NCBI GenBank assembly: GCA_965232455.1
Contig: OZ246981.1
Span: 930,001 to 994,000, forward strand
From: JBFGFX01 sp965232455
GTDB taxonomy: Bacteria > Pseudomonadota > Gammaproteobacteria > Steroidobacterales > Woeseiaceae
Length of the DNA: 64,000 nt
Reading direction: 5' to 3'
This document shows positions 33,846 to 42,400 of the stretch, one piece after another. Positions within the stretch are counted from its first letter, which is position 1, and the number at the start of each line of letters is the position of its first letter. A model generated the notes under the pieces. That model was not told the DNA's origin, did not search any database, and worked only from the letters and a program-made list of their open reading frames with translations. Made by a program: the position numbers and the translations under genes.

Positions 33846-35950
33846 GCGTGAGCCGTCGTCGGTTTCTCAAGTCGAGTGGGGCCGCGGTCCTCACCGTCGC
33901 CATTGCGTCGCCGTGGCGGGCGGCAACTGCCGCCACCGCAGCGGCCGGCAACGCCTATCTGCGCATCGATCGCGCTGGCCGGGTGGCTGCTATTTTGCCC
34001 ACGAGTGAGATGGGGCAGGGCACCCACACGGGTCAGCTGATGATTCTGGGCGAGGAGCTGGGCGTCGACCCCGCATCGATCGAGGTCCAAATGCCGATCC
34101 GCCCATCGGAACCGTACCGTTTGTTCTTCGGCCAGATGCGCAGCGTCGGTTCCTACGGCATCCGCGCGTGGTACGAGCCGCTGCGCAAGGCCGGCGCTCA
34201 GGCGCGCGCCGTGTTGATGATGGCCGCGAGCGATCGTTGGGATGTCCCCGTCGGGGAGCTGACGACCGACGATGGGCACGTGGTGCACGGCAGTACAGGC
34301 CGTCGCCTGGCCTTCGGGGAACTGGTAGAAGCGGCCGCGACCCTTCTGCTGCCGGAGGATCCCCCGCTGAAACCGGTCTCGGAGCGGCGTATCACGGGGC
34401 GCGCCATGCGCCGCGTCGATACACCGGCCAAGGTTGACGGCAGCGCCGTATTCGGAACCGACGTTGACGTACCGGGCATGCTGCACGGCGCCGTTCGGAT
34501 GAGCCCGGTTTTTGGCGCCGACGTGGCGCGCTTCGACCCGGAGAGCATCGCAGACTACCCCGGCATTACACGGGTCGTGTCGGTGCCGAACGGCGTCGTC
34601 GTCGTGGCCGACACCTGGTGGCGGGCCAAGCGTGCCGCCGATGCTCTGGACATCACATTCACGCCTACCCCGAACGACGCGCTCAGCTCGGCAAGACTGA
34701 GCGAGGCCATGCGCGAAGGCCTGGAAGGAGAGAGGCCGCCGGTTCTACGTCGTGGTGACGTCGACACCCAGTTCCGAACGGCAGCAAGAACGGTGGATGC
34801 CACCTACGAGGTCCCGTTCCTCGCGCACGTCTGCATGGAACCCATCGTTTGTACCGCCCACACACGCGATTCCGAGGTGGAGCTTTGGATGCCCACGCAA
34901 GGACACGACATCGTTCGAATGACGGTTGAACGCGTCCTGGGTTTCTCCAACGAGCAGATGACGCTGCACACGACGTACCTCGGCGGTGGGTTCGGTCGCA
35001 AAACTCACGGCGAAATCGCCGAACAGGCGATGCTCGCGAGCCGCGCCGTCGGCCGTCCCGTGAAAGTCATGTGGTCGCGCGAGGACGATATCCAGCAGGG
35101 CTACTACCGCCCGGTCATGACGGCAAGACTCCGGGGCGCATTGGACGAACATGGTCGTATCACGGCGCTACGTGCGCAACTCTCCGGCCCCCAAATGGGA
35201 CGGACGTTCGAGCACGTCACCGTGCAGGACAACAACGATCTGTTCTCGGTCGCGAGCCTCGTCGATCAGCCGTACACTGAGCACTTTGCGCTGGACCACC
35301 GTCACATGGACGTGCCGATGCCGCTGTCACCGTGGCGAGCCGTCTCAAGCTCGCAAAACGGCTACTTCCTGGAGGCGTTCCTGGACGAGCTGGCATTCGA
35401 GGCTGGACAAGACCCGGTTGCATTTCGACGCGCGCACTATTCGGAGCACCCTCGGTATCTGGCGGTCCTCAACCGGGTAGCGAAGATGTCGCAGTGGAAC
35501 GGATCAGCGGATGACGGACGTCACCGGGGCGTTGCGGTAGTGGCGAGCTACGGCAGCGTGGTGGCACAGGTCGTGACGCTTCGCATGGACGGTGGGCGCG
35601 CCGAGGTCGAACACGTGCACGTCGCAATCGACTGTGGTCGCGCCATCAACCCGGACTCCGTCGAGGCACAGATGAAAGGATCCGTCATCGAAGGGCTCGC
35701 CGCCGCTTTGCGCCACGAGGTACCAATCGCCGCGGGTCGTGCACAGCGATCGAATTTTCACGACTACGCGCCACTGCGCATCGACGAGGTGCCTGAGATC
35801 GACGTGGCAATCGTTGAAACCGGCGCACCGCTGGGCGGTGTCGGCGAGCCGGGTATCCCGCCGCTGGCGCCGGCATTGGTCAATGCTCTGTTCAACGCCA
35901 CCGGGAAGCGCACGCGCACGCTGCCGGTCTCCAGGCACGTCGACACCTGA
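33842..35950 (+). CDS. Molybdopterin large subunit, IorB-like, Tat-exported
   Basis: A 702-residue catalytic subunit of the isoquinoline 1-oxidoreductase/aldehyde oxidase type. The leader SRRRFLKSSGAAVLTVAIAS is a Tat signal, so the complex should work in the periplasm. Molybdopterin and substrate regions include TSEMGQGTHTGQLMILGEEL, GRAMRRVDTPAKVDGSAVFG, HTTYLGGGFGRKTHGEIAEQ and the near-terminal GGVGEPGIPPLAPALVNALF with the catalytic Glu. The ATG overlaps the small-subunit TGA. No dedicated XdhC/MocA chaperone or cytochrome is next door. The substrate (N-heterocycle or aldehyde) is inferred only from family. Confidence 0.9.
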   Translation: MSVSRRRFLKSSGAAVLTVAIASPWRAATAATAAAGNAYLRIDRAGRVAAILPTSEMGQGTHTGQLMILGEELGVDPASIEVQMPIRPSEPYRLFFGQMRSVGSYGIRAWYEPLRKAGAQARAVLMMAASDRWDVPVGELTTDDGHVVHGSTGRRLAFGELVEAAATLLLPEDPPLKPVSERRITGRAMRRVDTPAKVDGSAVFGTDVDVPGMLHGAVRMSPVFGADVARFDPESIADYPGITRVVSVPNGVVVVADTWWRAKRAADALDITFTPTPNDALSSARLSEAMREGLEGERPPVLRRGDVDTQFRTAARTVDATYEVPFLAHVCMEPIVCTAHTRDSEVELWMPTQGHDIVRMTVERVLGFSNEQMTLHTTYLGGGFGRKTHGEIAEQAMLASRAVGRPVKVMWSREDDIQQGYYRPVMTARLRGALDEHGRITALRAQLSGPQMGRTFEHVTVQDNNDLFSVASLVDQPYTEHFALDHRHMDVPMPLSPWRAVSSSQNGYFLEAFLDELAFEAGQDPVAFRRAHYSEHPRYLAVLNRVAKMSQWNGSADDGRHRGVAVVASYGSVVAQVVTLRMDGGRAEVEHVHVAIDCGRAINPDSVEAQMKGSVIEGLAAALRHEVPIAAGRAQRSNFHDYAPLRIDEVPEIDVAIVETGAPLGGVGEPGIPPLAPALVNALFNATGKRTRTLPVSRHVDT

Positions 35951-36052
35951 GTACCGATACTCCGCGGGAAGTCGTACCAGGGCGCCATTTTTATTACGTT
36001 TCTGTTTCGACTTGAAACAATTTTCCGGGGCGAGTCACGGTAGAATCCGCGC

Positions 36053-37075
36053 ATGGATTCTCTGTCTCAAGCCGTGCTTGGCGCCAGCGTCGCCGGTGTT
36101 TGCGCCCCTTCCGGTCATCGTGGAAAAGCGATGCTTGTCGGTGCGGCGCTCGGTACGCTGCCCGACCTCGACGTGTTCATCGACTTTGGCGGCGCTGTTG
36201 AGAATTTCACCTACCACCGGGGCTTCAGTCATTCCCTGTTCGTGTTGGCGCCCTTGTCGGTACTGATCTGGGTTTGTATGCGACGTTGGTGGGCTCCGGC
36301 CCGCGACGAACCACTCAGATGGTTAGCGGCAGTCAGCCTCGCGCTTCTCACGCACCCGCTGCTCGACGCGCATACGGCGTATGGGACGCAGCTGTTCTGG
36401 CCGTTCAATACGCCGCCAACTTCATGGGCAACGCTGTTCATCATCGATCCACTGTATACGCTGCCGTTGTTGGTCGGCGTAGTCGTAGCCGCCTTTCGCC
36501 GCCAGGTGGGCGGGATTGCGCTACACGTTGGCTTGGCCGTCAGCACACTGTATGTCGGATGGTCCTGGATGGCGCAGACCATAGTTGCGCGTCATGTCGA
36601 AGACGCCCTGGCATCAATGCAGGCACAGGACTCGCAGGTGTTCCTGACGCCGACGCCATTCAACACTCTGCTCTGGCGCATCGTCGTTATTGCGGACGAA
36701 AACTATCTCGAAGGCTTCGATTCGTTGCTGGTCGACGAAGGCACGATGCGTTTCACAAGTTACCCATCGGGCATGAACATGCTTGAAGAGTCGGGCGATA
36801 TCTGGGCGGTCGAGCGCTTGCGCTGGTTCGCGCGGGGTTTCGTCAAGGCCCGCATCGATAATGACAGGCTGGTCATCAGCGACCTGCGCATGGGGCAGGA
36901 ACCCTTCTACGTCTTCAGCCACGTCGTTGCTGCACGCGGCAACCCGCACTGGAGAGAAATCTCGACCGAGTTACTGTCGGTGTCCCTCGCCGACCGGGCC
37001 CTGGCGGAGACCTGGGACCGAATTTGGCATGACGACAGTTGCGGCAATTGCGACAATGCGGCAACCGGCCACTAA
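36053..37075 (+). CDS. YdjM-like membrane-bound metal-dependent hydrolase
   Basis: A 340-residue inner-membrane protein of the YdjM/DUF457 group. The family opening MDSLSQAVLGASVAGVCAP is followed by GAALGTLPDLDVFIDFGG and YHRGFSHSLFVLAPLSVL, where His and Asp form the proposed metal site. Four or five helices precede a soluble C-terminal half (about 180-340) with no recognised domain. Members are linked to phospholipid or DNA-damage responses without a proven reaction. No clear ribosome binding site; start from the conserved opening. Confidence 0.85.
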   Translation: MDSLSQAVLGASVAGVCAPSGHRGKAMLVGAALGTLPDLDVFIDFGGAVENFTYHRGFSHSLFVLAPLSVLIWVCMRRWWAPARDEPLRWLAAVSLALLTHPLLDAHTAYGTQLFWPFNTPPTSWATLFIIDPLYTLPLLVGVVVAAFRRQVGGIALHVGLAVSTLYVGWSWMAQTIVARHVEDALASMQAQDSQVFLTPTPFNTLLWRIVVIADENYLEGFDSLLVDEGTMRFTSYPSGMNMLEESGDIWAVERLRWFARGFVKARIDNDRLVISDLRMGQEPFYVFSHVVAARGNPHWREISTELLSVSLADRALAETWDRIWHDDSCGNCDNAATGH

Positions 37076-37162
37076 ATAGGCGACGGAAGCGCAGCGTTTC
37101 TTCCGACGGTTCGTCGCGCCATCTGGCGAGCCGTAGTGACACGAAAGAATTAGTGGAGCGGA

Positions 37163-37852
37163 TTAGTCGCTAACGTCGAGCGTCAGCAGCAACCGGTTTT
37201 CTCCGGCGGGAACCGCCGGCGAACGATGCACCAGACCTGCATTTTCGTTTCCAACCCAAAGTTCACCTTTCAGCAGCGCAACGTCCCCACAAGCGAGTCG
37301 CTGGATATCGCTTTGATCCGCGAAAAGACCCGAATCGAGATCCAGCTGACCTTTGCTTCCGAGGCCTAGTTTCGAGCGATCGACCGCTTCATGTCGCAGC
37401 CACTCGGTGGCGACACCGCGATAGGTGGTGACCAACCGGCAGGGAACCCGGTCGACGTGGAAGCGCGGACACATCGCGCGGCTCAGTGTCGCCAGACGCA
37501 GGCCGGCGCGCTTCAGCCCGAAGAGATAGCAAAACATCTCCACGAGCTCGGCAACGTCGTCGGCAAGTTCGGTTGGGGCGGTTCCGCGCGTCGACTTCCA
37601 GAGCGCAGTGTGCACGCTGTCCGGCGAAACGGTGAGGGCGGTTTCAAATCGCGGGTCAGCAGCGAGAAAACCGTTTACGGCGTCCTCTAGCTGCTCGCCG
37701 ACCGTGCGCTGCCAAATCGCGATGTGGATGTCTTCCTGATAGACATCAGCAAGGACCTTCGGATCGTCGCCGTAGGAGGGAAGTCGAGTCTTGGTGCGGT
37801 CGTCCGGGAGGGGCTCGTGATCGAACACCTGTTTGGCGCTGGCGGGGGTCAT
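37163..37852 (-). CDS. DUF1826 protein, zinc-regulon partner
   Basis: A 229-residue protein of the DUF1826 family: IHIAIWQRTVGEQLEDAVNG, FCYLFGLKRAGLRLATLSRA, then MCPRFHVDRVPCRLVTTYRG with Cys and His residues (about 131-150), and LACGDVALLKGELW. The CPRFHVD...PCRL setting suggests metal or iron binding. ATG 37852 overlaps the TGA of the upstream COG0523 GTPase (ATGA); an upstream in-frame start (38029) would lie inside that gene. DUF1826 genes are known companions of COG0523 and Zur sites, so a zinc-starvation role is likely; no reaction is known. Confidence 0.85.
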   Translation of the reverse strand: MTPASAKQVFDHEPLPDDRTKTRLPSYGDDPKVLADVYQEDIHIAIWQRTVGEQLEDAVNGFLAADPRFETALTVSPDSVHTALWKSTRGTAPTELADDVAELVEMFCYLFGLKRAGLRLATLSRAMCPRFHVDRVPCRLVTTYRGVATEWLRHEAVDRSKLGLGSKGQLDLDSGLFADQSDIQRLACGDVALLKGELWVGNENAGLVHRSPAVPAGENRLLLTLDVSD

Positions 37853-39063
37853 TGATTTGGCTCCCAGGCCGGAAACGGATCGTCCAACGTCATCCAGTAC
37901 GCTTTGCCGCGAAGCACCTCTTCCTCGCTCAGCAGACAATCGTCGAGCGCCCGGGTGATCGCGCCGGCATCCAGTCCCTGGCCGATGAAAACCAGCTCCT
38001 GACGCATGTCCCCGAAAGGTTCGACCCACTGCTTTTCGATTGATGCGAGATACTCCTCGTCAGTTGGCCAGCTCGATTTCGGGACCGCTTTCCAGAACAT
38101 GCCTGCAAAGCCGTATCGCGCAATGCCGCCAGCCTGACTCCAGTGGCCGGCGAACTCCGGGCGCGATGCCAACCAGAAGTATCCTTTCGAGCGAATGAGT
38201 TTTCCGTAGCCCTCGGTACCGTGAAGAAACTGATAAAACTTCTGCGGATGAAACGGACGGCGAGCTACGTAACTGAAGCTGCTGATCCCGTATTCTTCCG
38301 TTTCGGGTATGTGTTCACCGCGCATTTCCTTGAGCCAGCCCGGGGCTTGCTGTGCACGCTCGAAATCAAACAGTCCGGTGTTCAGGACGGCGTCCAGATC
38401 TACCTGGCCATGAGTGATCGGCACGATTCGGGCGTGTGTGTTGAGCGTTTTCAATATTGCAGTCAGACGCTCGATATCGGATTTTTCAACCAGGTCTGTT
38501 TTGCTGATGAGGATGACGTCGGCGAACTCCACCTGATCAACCAGCAGATCAGAGACGCTACGCTCGTCTTCCTCTCCGAGGGACTCGCCTTTTTCCTGTA
38601 AAGACTCCGCTGCTTCGTAGTCCTGCAGAAAATTGACCGCATCGACGACAGTGACCATCGTATCCAGATTAGCCACGTGAGATAAGGAAACGCCATCTTC
38701 GTCGGCAAAAGTGAACGTCTCGGCGACAGGCAATGGCTCCGAGATTCCGGTCGATTCAATGAGGAGATAATCGAATCTCCCGTCCTGTGCGAGTTTGGTG
38801 ACCTCCTCCAACAGGTCCTCTCGTAATGTGCAGCAAATACATCCATTGCTCATTTCCACGAGCTTTTCTTCGCTGCGATTCAAGCTCACCTCTTGCTGGA
38901 CAATCGCAGCGTCTATGTTTATCTCGCTCATATCGTTGACGATCACGGCAACCCTTTTCCCCTGCCGATTGTTCAGGATATGGCTCAGTACCGTTGTCTT
39001 TCCCGCCCCCAGGAAGCCGGAGAGGACGGTGACAGGGAGCATTCCGGTCGTGCTCGCTTGCAT
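37849..39063 (-). CDS. COG0523-family zinc-metallochaperone GTPase
   Basis: A 404-residue G3E GTPase (CobW/ZigA/Zng1 class). Landmarks are the P-loop GFLGAGKTTVLSHIL (about 16-30), the metal-binding CXCC in NGCICCTLREDL (about 74-85), the base motif SKTDLV, and a C-terminal CobW_C domain that opens FSYVARRPFHPQKFYQFLHG. It is believed to deliver zinc to client enzymes when zinc is scarce. A Zur-like palindrome lies 39 bases upstream. The start at 39063 gives the expected N-terminus. Cotranscribed with DUF1826. Confidence 0.92.
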   Translation of the reverse strand: MQASTTGMLPVTVLSGFLGAGKTTVLSHILNNRQGKRVAVIVNDMSEINIDAAIVQQEVSLNRSEEKLVEMSNGCICCTLREDLLEEVTKLAQDGRFDYLLIESTGISEPLPVAETFTFADEDGVSLSHVANLDTMVTVVDAVNFLQDYEAAESLQEKGESLGEEDERSVSDLLVDQVEFADVILISKTDLVEKSDIERLTAILKTLNTHARIVPITHGQVDLDAVLNTGLFDFERAQQAPGWLKEMRGEHIPETEEYGISSFSYVARRPFHPQKFYQFLHGTEGYGKLIRSKGYFWLASRPEFAGHWSQAGGIARYGFAGMFWKAVPKSSWPTDEEYLASIEKQWVEPFGDMRQELVFIGQGLDAGAITRALDDCLLSEEEVLRGKAYWMTLDDPFPAWEPNQ

Positions 39064-39101
39064 ATACAGAGGACCTTTGTGGTAAGCGTGTAGAAAATGT
39101 A

Positions 39102-39113
39102 ATGTTATAACAT
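39102..39113. promoter_or_regulatory. Zur-like box upstream of the COG0523 operon
   Basis: ATGTTATAACAT is a perfect palindrome in AT-rich context (GTAATGTTATAACATAAAC, 39099-39117), close to the Zur consensus of proteobacteria. Its position, 39 bases upstream of a COG0523/DUF1826 operon, is where Zur sites are found. Confidence 0.7.
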
Positions 39114-39322
39114 AAACAAGTGAGCACGGAACCCCCAGACGGATCAGAGTGCTTCCGTATCCCGCGCAATAGTGTTTCCCAACGCCACTTCAAGGTTCGC
39201 TTTCTTGCTGTTGTCTCGTCGGATCCGTCTATGCGACGAAGGTCCTCGTTGCGATGATAGAACTGGCGGCGTGAAAGGTAGTATGGTTCCTGAAGGCCAA
39301 ACAAACGTCGTAGGAGAAAGAA

Positions 39323-40804
39323 ATGGCAAAGCGTCACGATCCGGACGGGCTCCGGCTACCGATCAAAGTCGATACCACTTCCAATGGCGAGTTTGCGCCA
39401 ATTCCTTTGTCCCGCGCCAACCTCGAAGCCAATCGGCTTGCGCTGGAGAACGCCACTCGTAACGCCAAGCGCATCGGGCTCGACCGCCGTAGTTTCCTGA
39501 TATCTTCCTGCGGCGCCGCGTCGACATTGCTCGCATTCAACGAAGTGAACGCGCAAGCGGGTGCGACCGGGGGTAGTTTCTCGGTTGACGCCGAGGCGGC
39601 GCTGGATCCCGGCGCGGCGATGGAGGCGCTCGAAGGCAAGGAGTTCATCTTCGACGTTCAAGGCCACTTCGTCGACCCGAACGGCAAATGGATCAAAGAG
39701 GATCCGTCAAAGGGCCGGTCCTTCAGCTTCGCCCAGACCGAGGGCTGTGAGCGTTATGATCCCGATGTCGAAAACAGTCACCTCGAGTGCCTCGGACCGG
39801 AGGAATTCGTCAAGAACGTTTTCATGGATAGCGACACCGACATGATGGTGTTGTCCTTCGTGCCGTCCACCCGGGAAGAGGAGCCGCTGACGATCGAGGA
39901 AGCCGACGCGACCCGGCGAATCGTCGATGAGCTCGAGGGCAGCCATCGACTGATGTTGCACGGCAGGGTAAACCCCAATCAGGATGGCGACCTTGACGCA
40001 ATGGACGAACTCAAGGAGCGCTGGAACGTCTGTGGTTGGAAGACGTATACGCAGTATGGGCCCGGAGGCAGAGGGTTCTTCCTCTCCGACGAGGACACCG
40101 GCATCCCGTTCATCGAGAAAGCGATCGATCTCGGCGTGAACATCATCTGTATCCACAAGGGATTGCCGTTCGGTCCGCGGTCCTATGAACACAGCCAGTG
40201 CAGCGATATCGGTGTGGTCGCCAAGCGCTATCCAGAGGTCGATTTCCTGATCTACCACTCGGGGTTCGTGGCCGGGAAAGCGGAAGGGCCGTACGAGGGT
40301 GATGGTTCCGGAGACGGTATCGATACGCTGGTCAAGTCACTGCTCGATAACGGCGTCGAGCCGAACAGCAACGTATATGCGGAACTCGGCAGTACCTGGC
40401 GCTTTGTCATGCGCGATCCGGACAACGCTGCCCATACGCTCGGTAAAGTGCTCAAATACTGCGGCGAGGACAATGTGCTGTGGGGAACCGACTCCATCTG
40501 GTACGGCTCGCCGCAGGACCAGATCCAGGCATTCCGGACATTCCAGATCTCCGCTGAATTCCGGGAGCGTTTCGGTTATCCGGAGATAACGCCGGAAATC
40601 CGTGCAAAAGTATTCGGCCTCAACGCGATGAAACCGTACCGTATCGATCTCGAGGAGGCGAAACTGCGGGCGAAAACTGACGAGCTTACGCGCCGCAAGC
40701 AGAACTACCTGAATGCACCGGACCCGGGTTTTCTCACTTACGGGCCGAAGACTCGACGAGAGTTCCTGAATCTAATGAAATGGACCGGCGATACCGCGGC
40801 TTAG
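39323..40804 (+). CDS. Tat-exported amidohydrolase family 2 protein
   Basis: A 493-residue protein of the amidohydrolase-related (Amidohydro_2) superfamily. It has an unusual n-region of about 50 residues before the twin-arginine signal LDRRSFLISSCGAASTLLAF (about 52-71). Metal-site candidates are FDVQGHFVD (about 112-120), LMLHGRVNP, ICIHKGLPF, FLIYHSGFV and LWGTDSIWYGSP near 395, in the order expected of a TIM-barrel hydrolase. AGGAGAAAGAA precedes ATG 39323. Repeat copy H follows the stop almost at once. Substrate unknown. Confidence 0.85.
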   Translation: MAKRHDPDGLRLPIKVDTTSNGEFAPIPLSRANLEANRLALENATRNAKRIGLDRRSFLISSCGAASTLLAFNEVNAQAGATGGSFSVDAEAALDPGAAMEALEGKEFIFDVQGHFVDPNGKWIKEDPSKGRSFSFAQTEGCERYDPDVENSHLECLGPEEFVKNVFMDSDTDMMVLSFVPSTREEEPLTIEEADATRRIVDELEGSHRLMLHGRVNPNQDGDLDAMDELKERWNVCGWKTYTQYGPGGRGFFLSDEDTGIPFIEKAIDLGVNIICIHKGLPFGPRSYEHSQCSDIGVVAKRYPEVDFLIYHSGFVAGKAEGPYEGDGSGDGIDTLVKSLLDNGVEPNSNVYAELGSTWRFVMRDPDNAAHTLGKVLKYCGEDNVLWGTDSIWYGSPQDQIQAFRTFQISAEFRERFGYPEITPEIRAKVFGLNAMKPYRIDLEEAKLRAKTDELTRRKQNYLNAPDPGFLTYGPKTRREFLNLMKWTGDTAA

Positions 40805-40808
40805 CCAA

Positions 40809-40861
40809 AGCCTGCCCCCGCTAACCACTAAGAGAAAACCCGGCCTCGCGCCGGGTTTTTT
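40809..40861 (+). repeat. Dispersed intergenic repeat, copy H, with terminator
   Basis: AGCCTGCCCCCGCTAACCA (40809-40827, one extra A) begins 4 bases after the amidohydrolase stop. A strong terminator follows: AACCCGGC-CTCGC-GCCGGGTT (40837-40857) then T6. Confidence 0.8.
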
Positions 40862-40949
40862 GTGCGTGCAGGTGGTTCGGCGGATGCCGTTTCCAAGGTT
40901 TTTCTACCGCCTACCTGTCTCGCGCGAAAGCAGCTCACAAAACAAATTT

Positions 40950-40965
40950 GCAACCAACCGGTTGC
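40950..40965. promoter_or_regulatory. Operator site 1 of the SRPBCC gene
   Basis: GCAACC-AACC-GGTTGC, a perfect inverted repeat, 49 bases upstream of the ATG. It has the same arms and spacer length as site 2. Confidence 0.7.
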
Positions 40966-40994
40966 ATTTTAGCGTGCCGCCCACTAAGGTATAC

Positions 40995-41010
40995 GCAACC
41001 AGGAGGTTGC
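40995..41010. promoter_or_regulatory. Operator site 2, overlapping the ribosome binding site
   Basis: GCAACC-AGGA-GGTTGC. The AGGAGG ribosome binding site of the SRPBCC gene is embedded in the spacer and right arm. The RNA form could also pair as a small hairpin hiding the ribosome binding site. Confidence 0.7.
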
Positions 41011-41013
41011 GTA

Positions 41014-41484
41014 ATGAATCAAACAGACCAAGATCGAATTGAAAAGACTGTCGACATAGCAGCACCCGTTTCGCGAGTTTGGCGTGCGCTCACGGACCAC
41101 GAAGAATTTGGGCAATGGTTCGGAGTTCGGCTCGACGGCCCGTTCAAAGTGGGCGCGACGACGACGGGCAATATCACCTACCCGGGCCATGAGCACATGC
41201 AGTGGGAGTCCGTGACCGAGCGTATGGAGCACGAGCGGCTGTTCGCTTTTTCCTGGCCTCCCAGCGCCGTTGATCCCGATACCACCTACGGCGACGACGC
41301 CAAAGTGGTGGTCGAGTTTCGACTGCAGCCTAGCGAACAAGGCACGCGCCTGACGATTACCGAGACGGGCTTTCTGCAGTTTCCGGAATCGAAACGGCTG
41401 GAGGTGCTTCGATCGAACAAAGAGGGCTGGGACATACAGGCCGGGAACATCGCCGAACATGTGGCGGATCAGGACCCGAAGTAG
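41014..41484 (+). CDS. SRPBCC/AHSA1-like protein
   Basis: A 156-residue AHSA1-type START-like protein: IEKTVDIAAPVSRVWRALTD, HEEFGQWFGVRLDGPFKVGA, ERLFAFSWPP, VVVEFRLQPSEQGTRLTITE. These small proteins are usually cotranscribed with an ArsR repressor, but none is adjacent here. ATG 41014 follows AGGAGG by 4 bases; the frame extends upstream without support. Two GCAACC-N4-GGTTGC operators control the promoter and translation start. Confidence 0.88.
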   Translation: MNQTDQDRIEKTVDIAAPVSRVWRALTDHEEFGQWFGVRLDGPFKVGATTTGNITYPGHEHMQWESVTERMEHERLFAFSWPPSAVDPDTTYGDDAKVVVEFRLQPSEQGTRLTITETGFLQFPESKRLEVLRSNKEGWDIQAGNIAEHVADQDPK

Positions 41485-41608
41485 GGAGCCGGCGCCCGTG
41501 TTTGCCGGCCTGGGCTGTGTCACGCGCCTCGAGCCGTTATCGCGCCTCACCGACGGTAGGGATTAATTAGAGTGCCGGGTGTATGGCACACGCTACCCTG
41601 ATAATCAC

Positions 41609-42226
41609 TCAATCGCTGTCGTCGTCGTCGTTGTCGTCATCTTCATCGTCATCAATGTCATTCGGCACGCTCAACCATCCCACCATGGTTCCGGTTTCGC
41701 CGTTAAACGACCCATCGGCACTCACGGGTTCTGCTTCGCCTTCGATCACCGCATATCCGGTTGCGCCCTCGAACCTTCCCCTGCCGCCCGTAAACATGAC
41801 GTTGAACTCGAAGACCGATTTACCCGTCGCGAGATCAACGCAAATAACGCCGGGTCCGGTTGCGAACAGCAACGACAGATCTTCAAATGTCCAAACCAAC
41901 GGATCCTCCACCGTTGTGAGCTTCAGGAAAACTCCGTCGGCATCGAGACACTCGGCAACGGGAACTTCCACGGTTTCGTCTCTGCCGCCGAATCCCTGAG
42001 CGACGCCTTTTCCGAGGCTGCCCCTGGTCCTTATGTCGATCAGCGCACTGGCAACTGGCGGTCCGGATGGGTCAAACGGATCCACACGCAGTATGCTGTT
42101 TGCGAATGCACCGGCAAATTGCATGTCGACCCTGATCGTCCTGTCGGCAAACGAGGTTTGCGGTGCGCCAACGCCCAGTGCTAGCAGGACAGCGGCGACG
42201 CCAAGGGAAGTGCTTTGTGTAGTCAT
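41609..42226 (-). CDS. Exported protein with Asp-rich C-terminal tail
   Basis: A 205-residue exported protein of unknown function. Signal peptide SLGVAAVLLALGVGAPQTSF then ADRTIRV. The body is beta-rich with a Gly-rich strand (VMFTGGRGRFEGATGYAVIE, about 143-162), typical of small secreted beta-sandwich proteins. The last 17 residues are almost all Asp with one Glu and two Asn, encoded by a GTC/ATC triplet run on the plus strand. Such a tail could bind calcium or remain disordered. ATG 42226 has GGAGAAAAC upstream. Divergent from the CadC/TPR gene. Confidence 0.75.
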   Translation of the reverse strand: MTTQSTSLGVAAVLLALGVGAPQTSFADRTIRVDMQFAGAFANSILRVDPFDPSGPPVASALIDIRTRGSLGKGVAQGFGGRDETVEVPVAECLDADGVFLKLTTVEDPLVWTFEDLSLLFATGPGVICVDLATGKSVFEFNVMFTGGRGRFEGATGYAVIEGEAEPVSADGSFNGETGTMVGWLSVPNDIDDDEDDDNDDDDSD

Positions 42227-42400
42227 GATTGTTTTCTCCGCCAAATCGTCTTGTACTCGATCACAACGTGGTCGACCTGGTAACAGGTGCTCATGATTGC
42301 AGAGCTTCAGCCGCAACGTCCTGACGGGAAACCGGTTTTTTATGTGCGGATATCGTGTGTGGGCCTGGCGTAGCGCAAGCACGAAGAATTGTCTAATGTA

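Noticed and set aside
39102..39113. Fur box
   Set aside because: The symmetry and sequence fit Zur better than GATAATGATAATCATTATC, and the downstream genes are zinc-linked.
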